Assembly: GCF_900115545.1 (NCBI RefSeq)
Contig: NZ_FOWV01000007.1
Coordinates: 1 to 64,000, forward strand
Origin: Ralstonia sp. NFACC01
Lineage (GTDB): Bacteria; Pseudomonadota; Gammaproteobacteria; Burkholderiales; Burkholderiaceae
Direction: 5' to 3'
DNA: 64,000 bases
The position numbers and the translations under genes were made by a program. Below, one piece after another: positions 7,876 through 16,143 of the stretch. The notes under the pieces were generated by a model that searched no databases, was not told the DNA's origin, and was given only the letters and a program-made list of their open reading frames with translations. Each line of letters opens with the position of its first letter. The stretch's first letter is position 1.

Positions 7876-9342
7876 TCAGGCCGGGCTTGCCGCGCCGGCT
7901 GCGGCCAGTTGGCGCTGTTGTGCACCCAGCCGCGCGAAGCCGACGGCCGCTGCACCGAGCGCTGCCAGCATGGCGACGCACCCTGCCATCGTGCCGTGCG
8001 CCATGCCGTTGGCGCCACCGGCAGCGGCAAAGGTGAAATACAGCCCGCCGATGCAGGCAACGCCCAGTGCGCCTGCCAGTTGCTGTGCGGTAATCAGCAG
8101 CCCTGCTGCTGCGCCCGCTTGCGTACGTGCTACGCCCGTCAGCACCAGGCCGATCAACGGGACGACGACCAGGCCTTGCCCTGCCCCGTACAGCGCCACG
8201 GCAATGCCGATGCGCACCATGCTTGGCGTGGCGGGGTGCGCCCACTCCGTACCGAAACCCGACAGCAGTGCCAGCAGGCCCAGCGCCATCAGGCCGAGGC
8301 CTGCCAGCAGGGCGCGAACGCCATAGCGCCGCACCAAGGCATTTGCCACCCGCGACGTGATCAAAAAGGTCATGGCCAGCGGCAGGATGGCGACGCCCAT
8401 GCGCACCGCAGAAAGCTGCCGCCCGTTCTGGAGATACAGCGTCAGCACCAGGAAGAACGCCATCATCCCGATGTAGTGCAGCGCAGACGCCGTTAGGCCG
8501 GTCATGAAGGCGCGATGTTGCAGCAAGGTGGGCGGCAGCAGCGGCGTACCGCCGACGCGGTCGACACGGGCCTCAAGCTGCTGGAACGTGGCCATGCCGA
8601 GCACGCCCACAACAAGCAGTGCCAGGGTCCACACCGGCCAGTGCAGTTCGCGACCGAACAGCAGCGGCACCAGCACAGCCGCCACGCTCACAGCCATCCA
8701 CACCACGCCGGCGGTATCAAGATGCACCTTCGCTGCGTTGGCGCTCGGGTGCGGAATCCAGCGCCAGCCCAGCAGCGCGGCCGTCAGCCCGACCGGCACG
8801 TTGATCAGGAAGGCCGCGCGCCAGCCGAGCCCGGCGATGTCCGCGCTGGTTAGTGCGCCGCCCACCAGGAGCCCGGCCGCGCCGCCGGTGCCCATCACCA
8901 GACCGAAGATCGATAGCGCGCGGTCACGCTCGGCGCCGGCAAAGAGCGCCTGCACGCTCGCCAGCACTTGCGGCACCATCATCGCGGCCGACAAGCCCTG
9001 CGCGAAACGCCATGCAATGAGCGCCGCCGCGCTGCCCGCCAGCCCGCAACCGGCCGAGGTGGCGGTAAACGCGACCAGGCCCAGCAGGAACACGCGCCGG
9101 CGCCCGAACAGATCACCCAGGCGGCCACCCGTGATGAGCAGAATTGCGTAGCCAAGCTGGTACACCGCCAGCACCGCCTCCAGTTGCGCGGGCGTGGCGT
9201 GCAGGCTTGTGCGGATGCTCGGGATCGCCACATTCGCAATGAACGCGTCGACGATGAACATGAATTGCGCCGTCACCATCACACCGAAGGCGAGCCAGCG
9301 GCGAGGTTCCGATACTGAAGAAGCAGAGGAAATGTGAGTCAC
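7876..9342 (-). CDS. DHA2-family MFS multidrug exporter
   Basis: Proton-driven drug exporter, 488 aa, with about 14 predicted membrane segments typical of the EmrB/QacA (DHA2) subfamily. The N-terminal motif C/A region shows DAFIANVAIPSI and GRLGDLFGRRRVFLLG, the family signature between segments 2 and 3. Divergent from the XRE/MmyB-type regulator at 9459, which probably controls it through the 116-bp intergenic region holding direct and inverted repeats. Substrate unknown. Confidence 0.94.
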   Translation of the reverse strand: MTHISSASSVSEPRRWLAFGVMVTAQFMFIVDAFIANVAIPSIRTSLHATPAQLEAVLAVYQLGYAILLITGGRLGDLFGRRRVFLLGLVAFTATSAGCGLAGSAAALIAWRFAQGLSAAMMVPQVLASVQALFAGAERDRALSIFGLVMGTGGAAGLLVGGALTSADIAGLGWRAAFLINVPVGLTAALLGWRWIPHPSANAAKVHLDTAGVVWMAVSVAAVLVPLLFGRELHWPVWTLALLVVGVLGMATFQQLEARVDRVGGTPLLPPTLLQHRAFMTGLTASALHYIGMMAFFLVLTLYLQNGRQLSAVRMGVAILPLAMTFLITSRVANALVRRYGVRALLAGLGLMALGLLALLSGFGTEWAHPATPSMVRIGIAVALYGAGQGLVVVPLIGLVLTGVARTQAGAAAGLLITAQQLAGALGVACIGGLYFTFAAAGGANGMAHGTMAGCVAMLAALGAAAVGFARLGAQQRQLAAAGAASPA

Positions 9343-9402
9343 GATCGGCTCCGTAAAGAGGGATGAACGCAGCGTAGGTGTGCGAGCCGATTCGATGCAG
9401 AG

Positions 9403-9456
9403 CTAGGATTAACCTAGGATTGGGTTGTCCCTCCCACCTTCACACGCTGTCGTGTG
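9403..9456. promoter_or_regulatory. Candidate operator: CTAGGATT direct repeat and CACACG dyad
   Basis: Two copies of CTAGGATT (9403-9410, 9414-9421) spaced 11 bp start to start, about one helical turn. A perfect dyad CACACG-CTGT-CGTGTG (9441-9456) lies just before the regulator start. Placed between divergent exporter and regulator genes, they are the likely regulator-binding site; the binding itself is inferred. Confidence 0.5.
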
Positions 9457-9458
9457 TA

Positions 9459-10307
9459 ATGCTCCTCATGGACGATTTCACTGCCGACCTTGCTCCCTTC
9501 CCTGCCACGCCCCGCAACGAGCTGGGCGAGTTCCTGCGCAGCCGCCGCAGCCACCTGCGCCCGCAGGACGTAGGGCTGCCGGAGGGCAGTGGGCGCCGCC
9601 GCACCGCCGGCCTGCGCCGGGAAGAAGTCGCACAGCTCGCCAACATCAGCATCGACTGGTATGTGCGCATCGAGCAGGGGCGCGACGTGCGGCCTTCCGT
9701 GGCGACCATCGAGGCGATCGGGCGTGCGTTGAAGCTGTCTTCGGACGAACGGGCGCACATGCGCGGCCTGGCGCGTGCGGAATCGGTCCTCACCGGGGCG
9801 GCGGCGACCGGTCGTTCGGCGGCTGAAGCGGTGCCCGATGTCTTGCGTCGGGCAGTCGCCGGCATGGTCTTGCCCGCCCACGTGCGCAGCTACCGCACCG
9901 AGCTGCTGTGCTGGAACGAGGCGACCTCGCAGCTCTTCATGGATTTCGGCACGATGCCGCCGGAAGACCGCAACTCGCTGGTGTACATGTTCCTGTACGG
10001 GAATGCACGAGAGCGTTTTGTCGAGTGGGAGAACGAGGCGCGGCGCATGCTGGCGAAGTTTCGCGCGGTGTACGACCCGCACGCAGATGACCCGGTGCTC
10101 GTCGCGTTGGTCGACCGGCTGCGCACGAGCAGCCGCGAGTTCGATACCTGGTGGCGGCAGCACGAGGTGCGCGCCCAGCGCGCGGAGCACAAGCTGATTC
10201 GCACGCCCGCCGGCAAGGTCGTCCGTTACGACTACATCGGCCTGCCGGTGATGGAAGACCCGCGCCTGCGCATGGTGCTATACGTGCCGGTCGAGGACGG
10301 CGCCTGA
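9459..10307 (+). CDS. XRE-family regulator with MmyB-like ligand-binding domain
   Basis: Transcription factor of about 282 aa. The N-terminal HTH (FLRSRRSHLRPQDVGLP, RTAGLRREEVAQLANIS, WYVRIEQGR) is typical of the helix-turn-helix plus MmyB-like group. The C-terminal region (residues about 115-270) is the MmyB-like PAS-type fold that binds a small, often fatty, ligand. Start is ATG 9459 or 9468; an upstream GTG frame has no support. Divergent from the DHA2 exporter, so local control of that pump is the simplest role. Confidence 0.9.
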   Translation: MLLMDDFTADLAPFPATPRNELGEFLRSRRSHLRPQDVGLPEGSGRRRTAGLRREEVAQLANISIDWYVRIEQGRDVRPSVATIEAIGRALKLSSDERAHMRGLARAESVLTGAAATGRSAAEAVPDVLRRAVAGMVLPAHVRSYRTELLCWNEATSQLFMDFGTMPPEDRNSLVYMFLYGNARERFVEWENEARRMLAKFRAVYDPHADDPVLVALVDRLRTSSREFDTWWRQHEVRAQRAEHKLIRTPAGKVVRYDYIGLPVMEDPRLRMVLYVPVEDGA

Positions 10308-10311
10308 ACGT

Positions 10312-10911
10312 TCAGGCCGTCAGCGCCGCGAGGATAGCGCCGGTATCGCGCACGCGGCCCAATCGCGGGAACACGTTCTCCACCGATGAGCGATGCATGG
10401 CCGCGTCGGTCGAACTCATCGCATCTTCGGCCAGCACCAGCGCGTAGCCGTGCTCCCACGCCGCACGCGCGGTCGATTCCACGCCTACATGCGTCGAGAT
10501 GCCGCCCAGCACGATGGTGGTGATGCCGCGACGGCGCAATTGCAGATCGAGTTCGGTACCGTAGAACGCGCCCCACTGGCGCTTGGTGATCTGGATGTCG
10601 GTAGGCGCTACTTCCAGCTCGGCGGGTTGTTCCCACCATTGCGGCGGCAGGCCGCCCGGCTGTGTGGGCGCGGGGCGGTCGACGGGCTGGCGCGGCGCAT
10701 CGGCGTAATCCGGCGCCCACCCCACGCGCACCAGCACCACGGGCGCACCCAGCTCGCGAAAGCGCTTGGCGAGTTGGGCAGCCGCCCCCAATACCTGCTC
10801 GGCCGAGTGCGGCCCCTGGGCAAACGGCAGGATGCCGCGTTGCAGGTCGATCAGCACAAGCGCGGTGGTTTTCGCAGACAAGGCGGACAGGGTTTGCAGC
10901 GGTTCGGACAT
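10312..10911 (-). CDS. Isochorismatase-family hydrolase lacking the catalytic Cys
   Basis: 199-aa cytoplasmic hydrolase of the isochorismatase-like fold. The acidic DLQRG and the Lys of ITKRQWGAF are present. The loop that normally holds the nucleophilic Cys reads [11 protein letters not shown], with Gly at that place. True isochorismatases such as PhzD also have Gly there, while amidase-type members need Cys. Start ATG 10911 follows GGAG at good spacing. It lies 23 bp downstream of the thioesterase gene on the same strand, so probably one transcript. Substrate not predictable. Confidence 0.88.
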   Translation of the reverse strand: MSEPLQTLSALSAKTTALVLIDLQRGILPFAQGPHSAEQVLGAAAQLAKRFRELGAPVVLVRVGWAPDYADAPRQPVDRPAPTQPGGLPPQWWEQPAELEVAPTDIQITKRQWGAFYGTELDLQLRRRGITTIVLGGISTHVGVESTARAAWEHGYALVLAEDAMSSTDAAMHRSSVENVFPRLGRVRDTGAILAALTA

Positions 10912-10934
10912 CAGTTGCTCCAGATGAATCGGTG

Positions 10935-11369
10935 TTACGGACGGCGGATGACACACGTTGCCGTGGCATGCGCCAGCAATGTGCCGTCCTGCGTTTTGAG
11001 CGTGCCCTCCGACACGCTGATCGTGCGCGAGACATGCAGCACGCGTCCAACAGCCACCAGCGGCGTATCCACCGGCACTGCCTTCACCATCTTCACGTTC
11101 AAATCGACCGTGCCGTAGCCGACGCCGGCTTCGAGCATCGAATGCACGGCGCAGCCCGTCACGGAGTCGAGCACCGTCGCCGCAAAGCCGCCATGCACGC
11201 CGCCCAGCGGATTGAGGTGGCGTTTGTCGGCCCGGGCACCGAAGTGGACGGTGCCCGCCTCGATGGCGTCCATCGTCATCGGGATCGTTTCGCTGATCGA
11301 TGCGCGCGGCAGATCGCCGTGCGCCATGGCCTGCAGCAGTTGCAGGCCGGTCATTTGGGACGGATGCAT
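10935..11369 (-). CDS. PaaI-family thioesterase (hot-dog fold)
   Basis: 144-aa acyl-CoA thioesterase-like protein. It has the family signature [17 protein letters not shown], where the Asn/Gly/His region and the following Asp form the active site, and a C-terminal strand [12 protein letters not shown]. The chosen ATG 11369 has no evident Shine-Dalgarno; the frame is open further upstream without homology. Probably cotranscribed with the isochorismatase-like gene. Exact acyl substrate unknown. Confidence 0.88.
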   Translation of the reverse strand: MHPSQMTGLQLLQAMAHGDLPRASISETIPMTMDAIEAGTVHFGARADKRHLNPLGGVHGGFAATVLDSVTGCAVHSMLEAGVGYGTVDLNVKMVKAVPVDTPLVAVGRVLHVSRTISVSEGTLKTQDGTLLAHATATCVIRRP

Positions 11370-11660
11370 GGGAGGAGTCTGGCGGAGTTGAGATGAGGTG
11401 ACTCGACACTCTACCGCGAGCCCGATTGCCAGGGCTGCAATGCGTTGCATTGGACGACGCAACAACGCCCGCCTCTGCGCACGTCCCAATGCGGGTAGAC
11501 CCTAGCGTTGCGTGCACGCCGACGCGAAAGGCTCCAGAAAGGTGCCCCCTTCTACGCTCGCCCAGCGATTGCATCGGGCGGTCTGACCCACTGCCCTTGC
11601 GCGTTTCCCGAAGCCGGCATCACGACCGGACACCATCACCCACAAAGGAAGGAGACTTCA

Positions 11661-12788
11661 ATGTCCCGCATCAAGTTTGCCCTTGCGGCAACTGCAGCCG
11701 CTGCGGCCACGTTGGCCACCGGCGCCGCTCATGCCCAGTCGAACGTGACGCTCTACGGCCTGATCGACACCACCATCAGCACCGTCAACAACACCAACGC
11801 TTCAGGTGCGCGCACCACCGGCTTCCAGATTCCCTGGTTCTCGGGCAGCCGCTGGGGCCTGACCGGCAAGGAAGACCTGGGCGGCGGCACGTCGGCCATC
11901 TTCCGCCTGGAATCGGAGTTCGAGACGCCCACGGGCAACATGGACACGCCGGGCGTGTTGTTCAACCGCGACGCCTGGGTGGGCCTGTCGAGCGAATCGC
12001 TGGGCAAGCTGACCTTCGGCCGCCAGAACGCGATTGCGCGCGACATCTCTGCCATCTACGGCGATCCGTACACCAGTGAGAAAGTCGGTCTGGAAGAAGG
12101 CGGGTACACCAACACCAACAATTTCAAGCAGCTGATTTTCTACGCAGGCAGCGCCACCGGCACGCGCATGAACAACGGCGTGGTGTGGAAGAAGATGTGG
12201 GGCGGCCGCTTCCTGACGGCCCTGGGCTATCAGTTTGGCGAAGTGCCGGGCCAGTTCACGCAAGGCACCACCGAATCGCTCGCCCTGGGTTACAACGGCG
12301 ACAACTTCCACCTGGCGGGCTTCGCGCAACAGGCCAAGGTGGGCGGCTTCATGGACCGTTCGTACTCAGTGGGCGGCAACGTGATCCTGGGAATGTTCCG
12401 CGTCAACGCAGGCTACTTCCACTACACCGGCGAGCAACCCGCCGCGATTGGCAACCGCAGCGACAACGCATACACCGTGTCGCTGAAGGTTGCTCCGCAA
12501 GGCGCCTTCGACTATGAAATCGGCTATCAGATCATGAAGGCGAACAACGCTGCCTTCAGCGCAGATGGCAACACGCTCAACGCGTATGCCAGCGTGGTCG
12601 GCGCCACGGCTTCGGGCAGCGGCCGCAAGAACACGCTGTACGGCTCGGTGTTCTACCACGTGTCCAAGCGCACGGAGTTCTACGTGGCGGCTGACTACAT
12701 GAAGCTGAAGGATCAGTACATCGTGGGCGGCACCAACGGCCACAACAGCCAGACGGAATTTGGCGTCGGTATGCGCACGCGCTTCTAA
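11661..12788 (+). CDS. Gram-negative porin (OmpC-like, betaproteobacterial)
   Basis: Outer-membrane trimeric porin, 375 aa. Signal peptide residues 1-25 ending AHA-QS, then the typical opening SNVTLYGLIDTTIS. The constriction-type motif SRWGLTGKEDLGGG is present, with alternating beta strands throughout and a C-terminal Phe (GVGMRTRF), the usual signal for outer-membrane assembly. A strong AAGGAAGGAG lies before ATG 11661. The 290 bp upstream hold no other gene. It is a stand-alone gene; solute preference unknown. Confidence 0.95.
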   Translation: MSRIKFALAATAAAAATLATGAAHAQSNVTLYGLIDTTISTVNNTNASGARTTGFQIPWFSGSRWGLTGKEDLGGGTSAIFRLESEFETPTGNMDTPGVLFNRDAWVGLSSESLGKLTFGRQNAIARDISAIYGDPYTSEKVGLEEGGYTNTNNFKQLIFYAGSATGTRMNNGVVWKKMWGGRFLTALGYQFGEVPGQFTQGTTESLALGYNGDNFHLAGFAQQAKVGGFMDRSYSVGGNVILGMFRVNAGYFHYTGEQPAAIGNRSDNAYTVSLKVAPQGAFDYEIGYQIMKANNAAFSADGNTLNAYASVVGATASGSGRKNTLYGSVFYHVSKRTEFYVAADYMKLKDQYIVGGTNGHNSQTEFGVGMRTRF

Positions 12789-12806
12789 GCGCCTGTTTGG
12801 CTTGAG

Positions 12807-13856
12807 CTAGCGGCGCTCGCGCACCTGATCGACAAACTTGTTGGTGTAGGTGCGCGAGAGGTCGATGTGCTTGTCGCGCGCGTTGGCATTGCTGGCGGCG
12901 AGGACGCGCAGGACGGTGGGTGGGCCGTCGTCCGGCATGCGTCCGTCGGTGCTGAAGGTGGGCAACGCGGCGGCAAGCGCTTTTGTGTACAGCTCGGGAT
13001 GATCCCGCCGGAATTCAGGCGGCATGCGCGCGGCAATGTCTTCTGCGCCGTGCGTGTGCATGTAACGCAGGGTGCGCACGAATGCGCGGGCCAGTTTGGC
13101 GGCGACGTCTGGATGCGCTTCCAGCCATTCGGTCTGCAGGTACAGACACGCTGCCGGATACGAACCGCCCAGCGCGGCACGCGTGCTCTCCAGCGTGCGC
13201 AAGTCGAGCAGCACGCGCGCTTCACCGCTGTGGACAAGGCGCGAGACCGTCGGGTCGGTGGTCATGCCGGCATCGATGCGGCCGCTGCGCAGCGCGGTGA
13301 CGAAGCTGCGTTCGGCGCCGACTGGCAGCATGGTGTAGTCGCCGGCCGACAGCCCCTGCTGCGCCATCAGGTAACGCGTGAGAAAGCTGGTAGATGCGCC
13401 CAGGCCCGTCACGCCCAGCGTGCGGCCGCGCAGGTCATGCATCGATTGCACCGTCGCCGGCAACCGTGTCGACACGACTTCCGCCTCGCCCGGCACCTGG
13501 CTGAATACGACAATGGCGCGCACTTCCTTGCCCTTGGCCTGCAGGTCGATGGTGTGGTCATAAAAGCCGACCACGCCTTGCGCAAAGCCGGTGAGCAGCT
13601 CGCTCTCCGCATCGACACCGGCGGGCTGCGAGAGCAGTTCCACGTCGAGCCCTTCGTCATGGAAATAGCCCAGACGCTGCGCTAGCGTAGCGGGCAGGTA
13701 GATCATCTTGGCGGTGCCGCTGACCATGAGCGTCAGGCGCGCCGGGTCTTGCGCAAGGGCATGTGAACCTGCCACTGCCAGAAGGGCAGCGAGCCACGGC
13801 GTGATCCAGCCCCGGACGCCGCGTGCGCGGGCGCTCCTGCAGGTAAAAACACCCAT
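12807..13856 (-). CDS. NMT1/SsuA-type ABC substrate-binding protein
   Basis: 349-aa periplasmic binding protein. A signal peptide covers about residues 1-36 (ALAVAGSHALAQ-type end), followed by an NMT1/ThiY/SsuA fold (GYFHDEGLDVELLSQPAG, GVVGFYDHTIDLQAKG, LGVTGLGASTSF). Members bind sulfonates, pyrimidines, riboflavin precursors or similar. GGAG precedes ATG 13856. There is no permease or ATPase nearby. Instead it is divergent, 147 bp away, from a TctD/TctE-like two-component pair, so it may serve as an uptake or sensing partner of that system (inference). Confidence 0.9.
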   Translation of the reverse strand: MGVFTCRSARARGVRGWITPWLAALLAVAGSHALAQDPARLTLMVSGTAKMIYLPATLAQRLGYFHDEGLDVELLSQPAGVDAESELLTGFAQGVVGFYDHTIDLQAKGKEVRAIVVFSQVPGEAEVVSTRLPATVQSMHDLRGRTLGVTGLGASTSFLTRYLMAQQGLSAGDYTMLPVGAERSFVTALRSGRIDAGMTTDPTVSRLVHSGEARVLLDLRTLESTRAALGGSYPAACLYLQTEWLEAHPDVAAKLARAFVRTLRYMHTHGAEDIAARMPPEFRRDHPELYTKALAAALPTFSTDGRMPDDGPPTVLRVLAASNANARDKHIDLSRTYTNKFVDQVRERR

Positions 13857-14003
13857 TGAGTTGTCTCCGGCTCTTTTGTAGATATCAGTATCGCGCGGTC
13901 CGGATCTGTTGAGTGATGCCTCCGGCGCGCGTAGGCAGCCGCCACCATTCTAGGAAGCGGCAACCCACAAATCGCTTTCATTTTTCGGACGCGCTGTTTT
14001 CGC

Positions 14004-14684
14004 ATGAAGCTGCTCCTGATCGAAGACAACGCCCCGCTGGCGCACTGGCTCTCTGAAGCCCTGCGCCGCGCCCATTTCACCGTGGATCACGCCACCGATG
14101 GCGAATCCGCCGACACGTTGTTGCTCACGCAACACTACGATGTGGTGCTGCTCGACCTGCAATTGCCCACCTTGTCGGGGCAAGGTGTATTGCAACGTTT
14201 GCGTGGCCGGCGCAACCCGGTGCCGGTGCTGATCCTCACGGCAAGCGGCGGGATCGATGACAAGGTCGCCTGCCTGGGCGCCGGCGCCGATGACTACCTC
14301 GTCAAGCCGTTCGAGATTCGCGAGCTGATTGCGCGCATCCAGGTGCTGGTGCGGCGCAGCGCGCCAGACCAATCCGTCGAACTGCAATGTGGCGACCTGA
14401 CGTACCACACCGGCAGCCGCACCTTCAATCTGGCCGGCCAGCCTCTGGTGCTGCCTGCGCGCGAGCACACCGTGCTAGAAATCCTCATGCTCAAGCTAGG
14501 GCGCACGGTGTCCAAACCGGCGCTGGTGAACGGCGTGTTCGGGATGGACGACGAAGCCAGCCCCGAGGCCATCGAGATCTACATCCACCGCCTGCGCAAG
14601 AAGCTGGAGCATTCCGCTGCCACCATCGTCACGCTGCGCGGCCTTGGCTACCTGCTGCGCGATGCCTCCGCCGCGCAGTCCTGA
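14004..14684 (+). CDS. OmpR/TctD-family response regulator
   Basis: 226-aa transcriptional activator: REC with Asp51 (LLDLQLPTLSG), Lys in VKPFE, and a C-terminal winged-helix OmpR domain ending at YIHRLRKKLE...TLRGLGYLL. Its stop overlaps the start of the kinase gene by 23 bp, so translation is coupled. It resembles TctD/QmrA-type regulators of carboxylate uptake; the real signal is unknown. Confidence 0.95.
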   Translation: MKLLLIEDNAPLAHWLSEALRRAHFTVDHATDGESADTLLLTQHYDVVLLDLQLPTLSGQGVLQRLRGRRNPVPVLILTASGGIDDKVACLGAGADDYLVKPFEIRELIARIQVLVRRSAPDQSVELQCGDLTYHTGSRTFNLAGQPLVLPAREHTVLEILMLKLGRTVSKPALVNGVFGMDDEASPEAIEIYIHRLRKKLEHSAATIVTLRGLGYLLRDASAAQS

Positions 14685-16113
14685 CCAAGCGCCAGCGCAG
14701 TCCGCCCCGACGCGGGCGCGCAGCCTACGTGCGCGGCTGGTGTTGTGGCTGGCGCTGCCGCTGGTCGTCTATGTGGCGGCTGATGGCTGGCTCGACCTGG
14801 CCGCCGCACGCCATAACGCCGATCTCGTGCACTTCCATGCGCTCGACACGGCCGCACAGATGATCAGCGGCCAGATCGAATGGGATGAAGGTCGCCTGCG
14901 CGTGTCGGTGCCGCCGGCCGCGCTGGCCGTGTTTGCCGCGCCGGAAACCCCGGTGCGCGATCAGGTGGCGTACCAGGTCAGCACCGAGCATGGCCGCCTG
15001 CTGGCTGGGCGGCTCGACTTTGGCACGCGCCCCGCGTTTGACGCAGCGGGCTTGGCCGATGCCGGAACCTACACCGATACCGTGGAAGGCCAGCCCGTGC
15101 ACGTAGCCGCCGTGGTGCGCACCATGTACGACGCCGGCCGCACCGAACGCGTCGTCACGCGCGTCGCGCAAACCATGAACGGTCGTGACGCGATGATCCG
15201 CCAGCTGTGGTGGCCCGCCACCGTGCGCCAGCTCGCGCTGGTGGGGCTGGCGCTGGCGATGATTCTCATCGGCCTGACGCTGGAGCTGCGGCCGATCTTG
15301 CGATTGGCCGGCAATGTGTCGGCACGCGCGCCTACCGACCTTGCGCCGCTTGACCCGAATGGCTTGCAGCACGAGCTGCAGCCGATTGCCGGGGCGTTCA
15401 ACCAGTACCTGCAGCGCATTGCCGACAATGCGATCACGCAGAAGCGTTTCATTGCCGACGCCGCGCACCAGATGCGCACGCCGCTGGCGATTCTCGATAC
15501 GCAGATGCAGGTGGCGGCGCAAACCAACGCAGATGCCGCGCTGCACGAAGTCCTGAAGGCCGCGCGAACCAGCACGCGCAACCTGGCGGATCTCATCAAC
15601 GACTTGCTGCTGCTGTCTCAGGCCGAGGCCTCGGCCGCGACGAGCGAGGCCGTCGACCTTTCGCAGGTGGCGCGCACCGTCCTCGAAGACCTCGCGCTGC
15701 TGGCCGATGGCCGCCGGATCGATCTGGGCATCGAGCCTGCCGAGCAGCCTGTGTGGACGTCGGGCAACCGCACGCTGATCGCCGCCCTGCTGTTCAACCT
15801 CGTCGACAACGCCGTGCGTTACACGCAGGAAGGCGGGCGCGTGACGGTGCAGGTGTCAGCGGACTACGGATGGGCAATGCTGACCGTGACCGATAACGGC
15901 CCCGGCATTCCGCCCGAGGCGTACACACGCGTGTTTGAGCGCTTCACGCGCCTGGAAGGCACGCAGACCCAGGGTAGCGGCCTGGGTCTGGCGATCGTGC
16001 GTCAGATCGTGGATCGCATGGGCGGCCAGATTGCGCTGGCGCCCGGACCGGGCGGCGCGGGGCTCGCGGTGACGGTTTGGCTGCGGCGGACGAGTGCGCC
16101 CGCCGCCGCGTGA
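14662..16113 (+). CDS. TctE-like sensor histidine kinase
   Basis: Membrane kinase of 483 aa. First membrane segment about residues 25-45, periplasmic 2CSK_N-type domain to about 185, second segment around 190-215, then HAMP-like linker, His at about 269 in ADAAHQMRTPL, N box NLVDNAVRYT, and G boxes DNGPGIP and GSGLGLAIV. ATG 14662 lies inside the regulator's end. The short Pro-rich N-terminus suggests that a slightly different start remains possible. Partner of the preceding regulator and perhaps of the divergent binding protein. Confidence 0.94.
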   Translation: MPPPRSPDQAPAQSAPTRARSLRARLVLWLALPLVVYVAADGWLDLAAARHNADLVHFHALDTAAQMISGQIEWDEGRLRVSVPPAALAVFAAPETPVRDQVAYQVSTEHGRLLAGRLDFGTRPAFDAAGLADAGTYTDTVEGQPVHVAAVVRTMYDAGRTERVVTRVAQTMNGRDAMIRQLWWPATVRQLALVGLALAMILIGLTLELRPILRLAGNVSARAPTDLAPLDPNGLQHELQPIAGAFNQYLQRIADNAITQKRFIADAAHQMRTPLAILDTQMQVAAQTNADAALHEVLKAARTSTRNLADLINDLLLLSQAEASAATSEAVDLSQVARTVLEDLALLADGRRIDLGIEPAEQPVWTSGNRTLIAALLFNLVDNAVRYTQEGGRVTVQVSADYGWAMLTVTDNGPGIPPEAYTRVFERFTRLEGTQTQGSGLGLAIVRQIVDRMGGQIALAPGPGGAGLAVTVWLRRTSAPAAA

Positions 16114-16143
16114 GTCACCGCCGCTGCCTTACTGCTTCGATAG

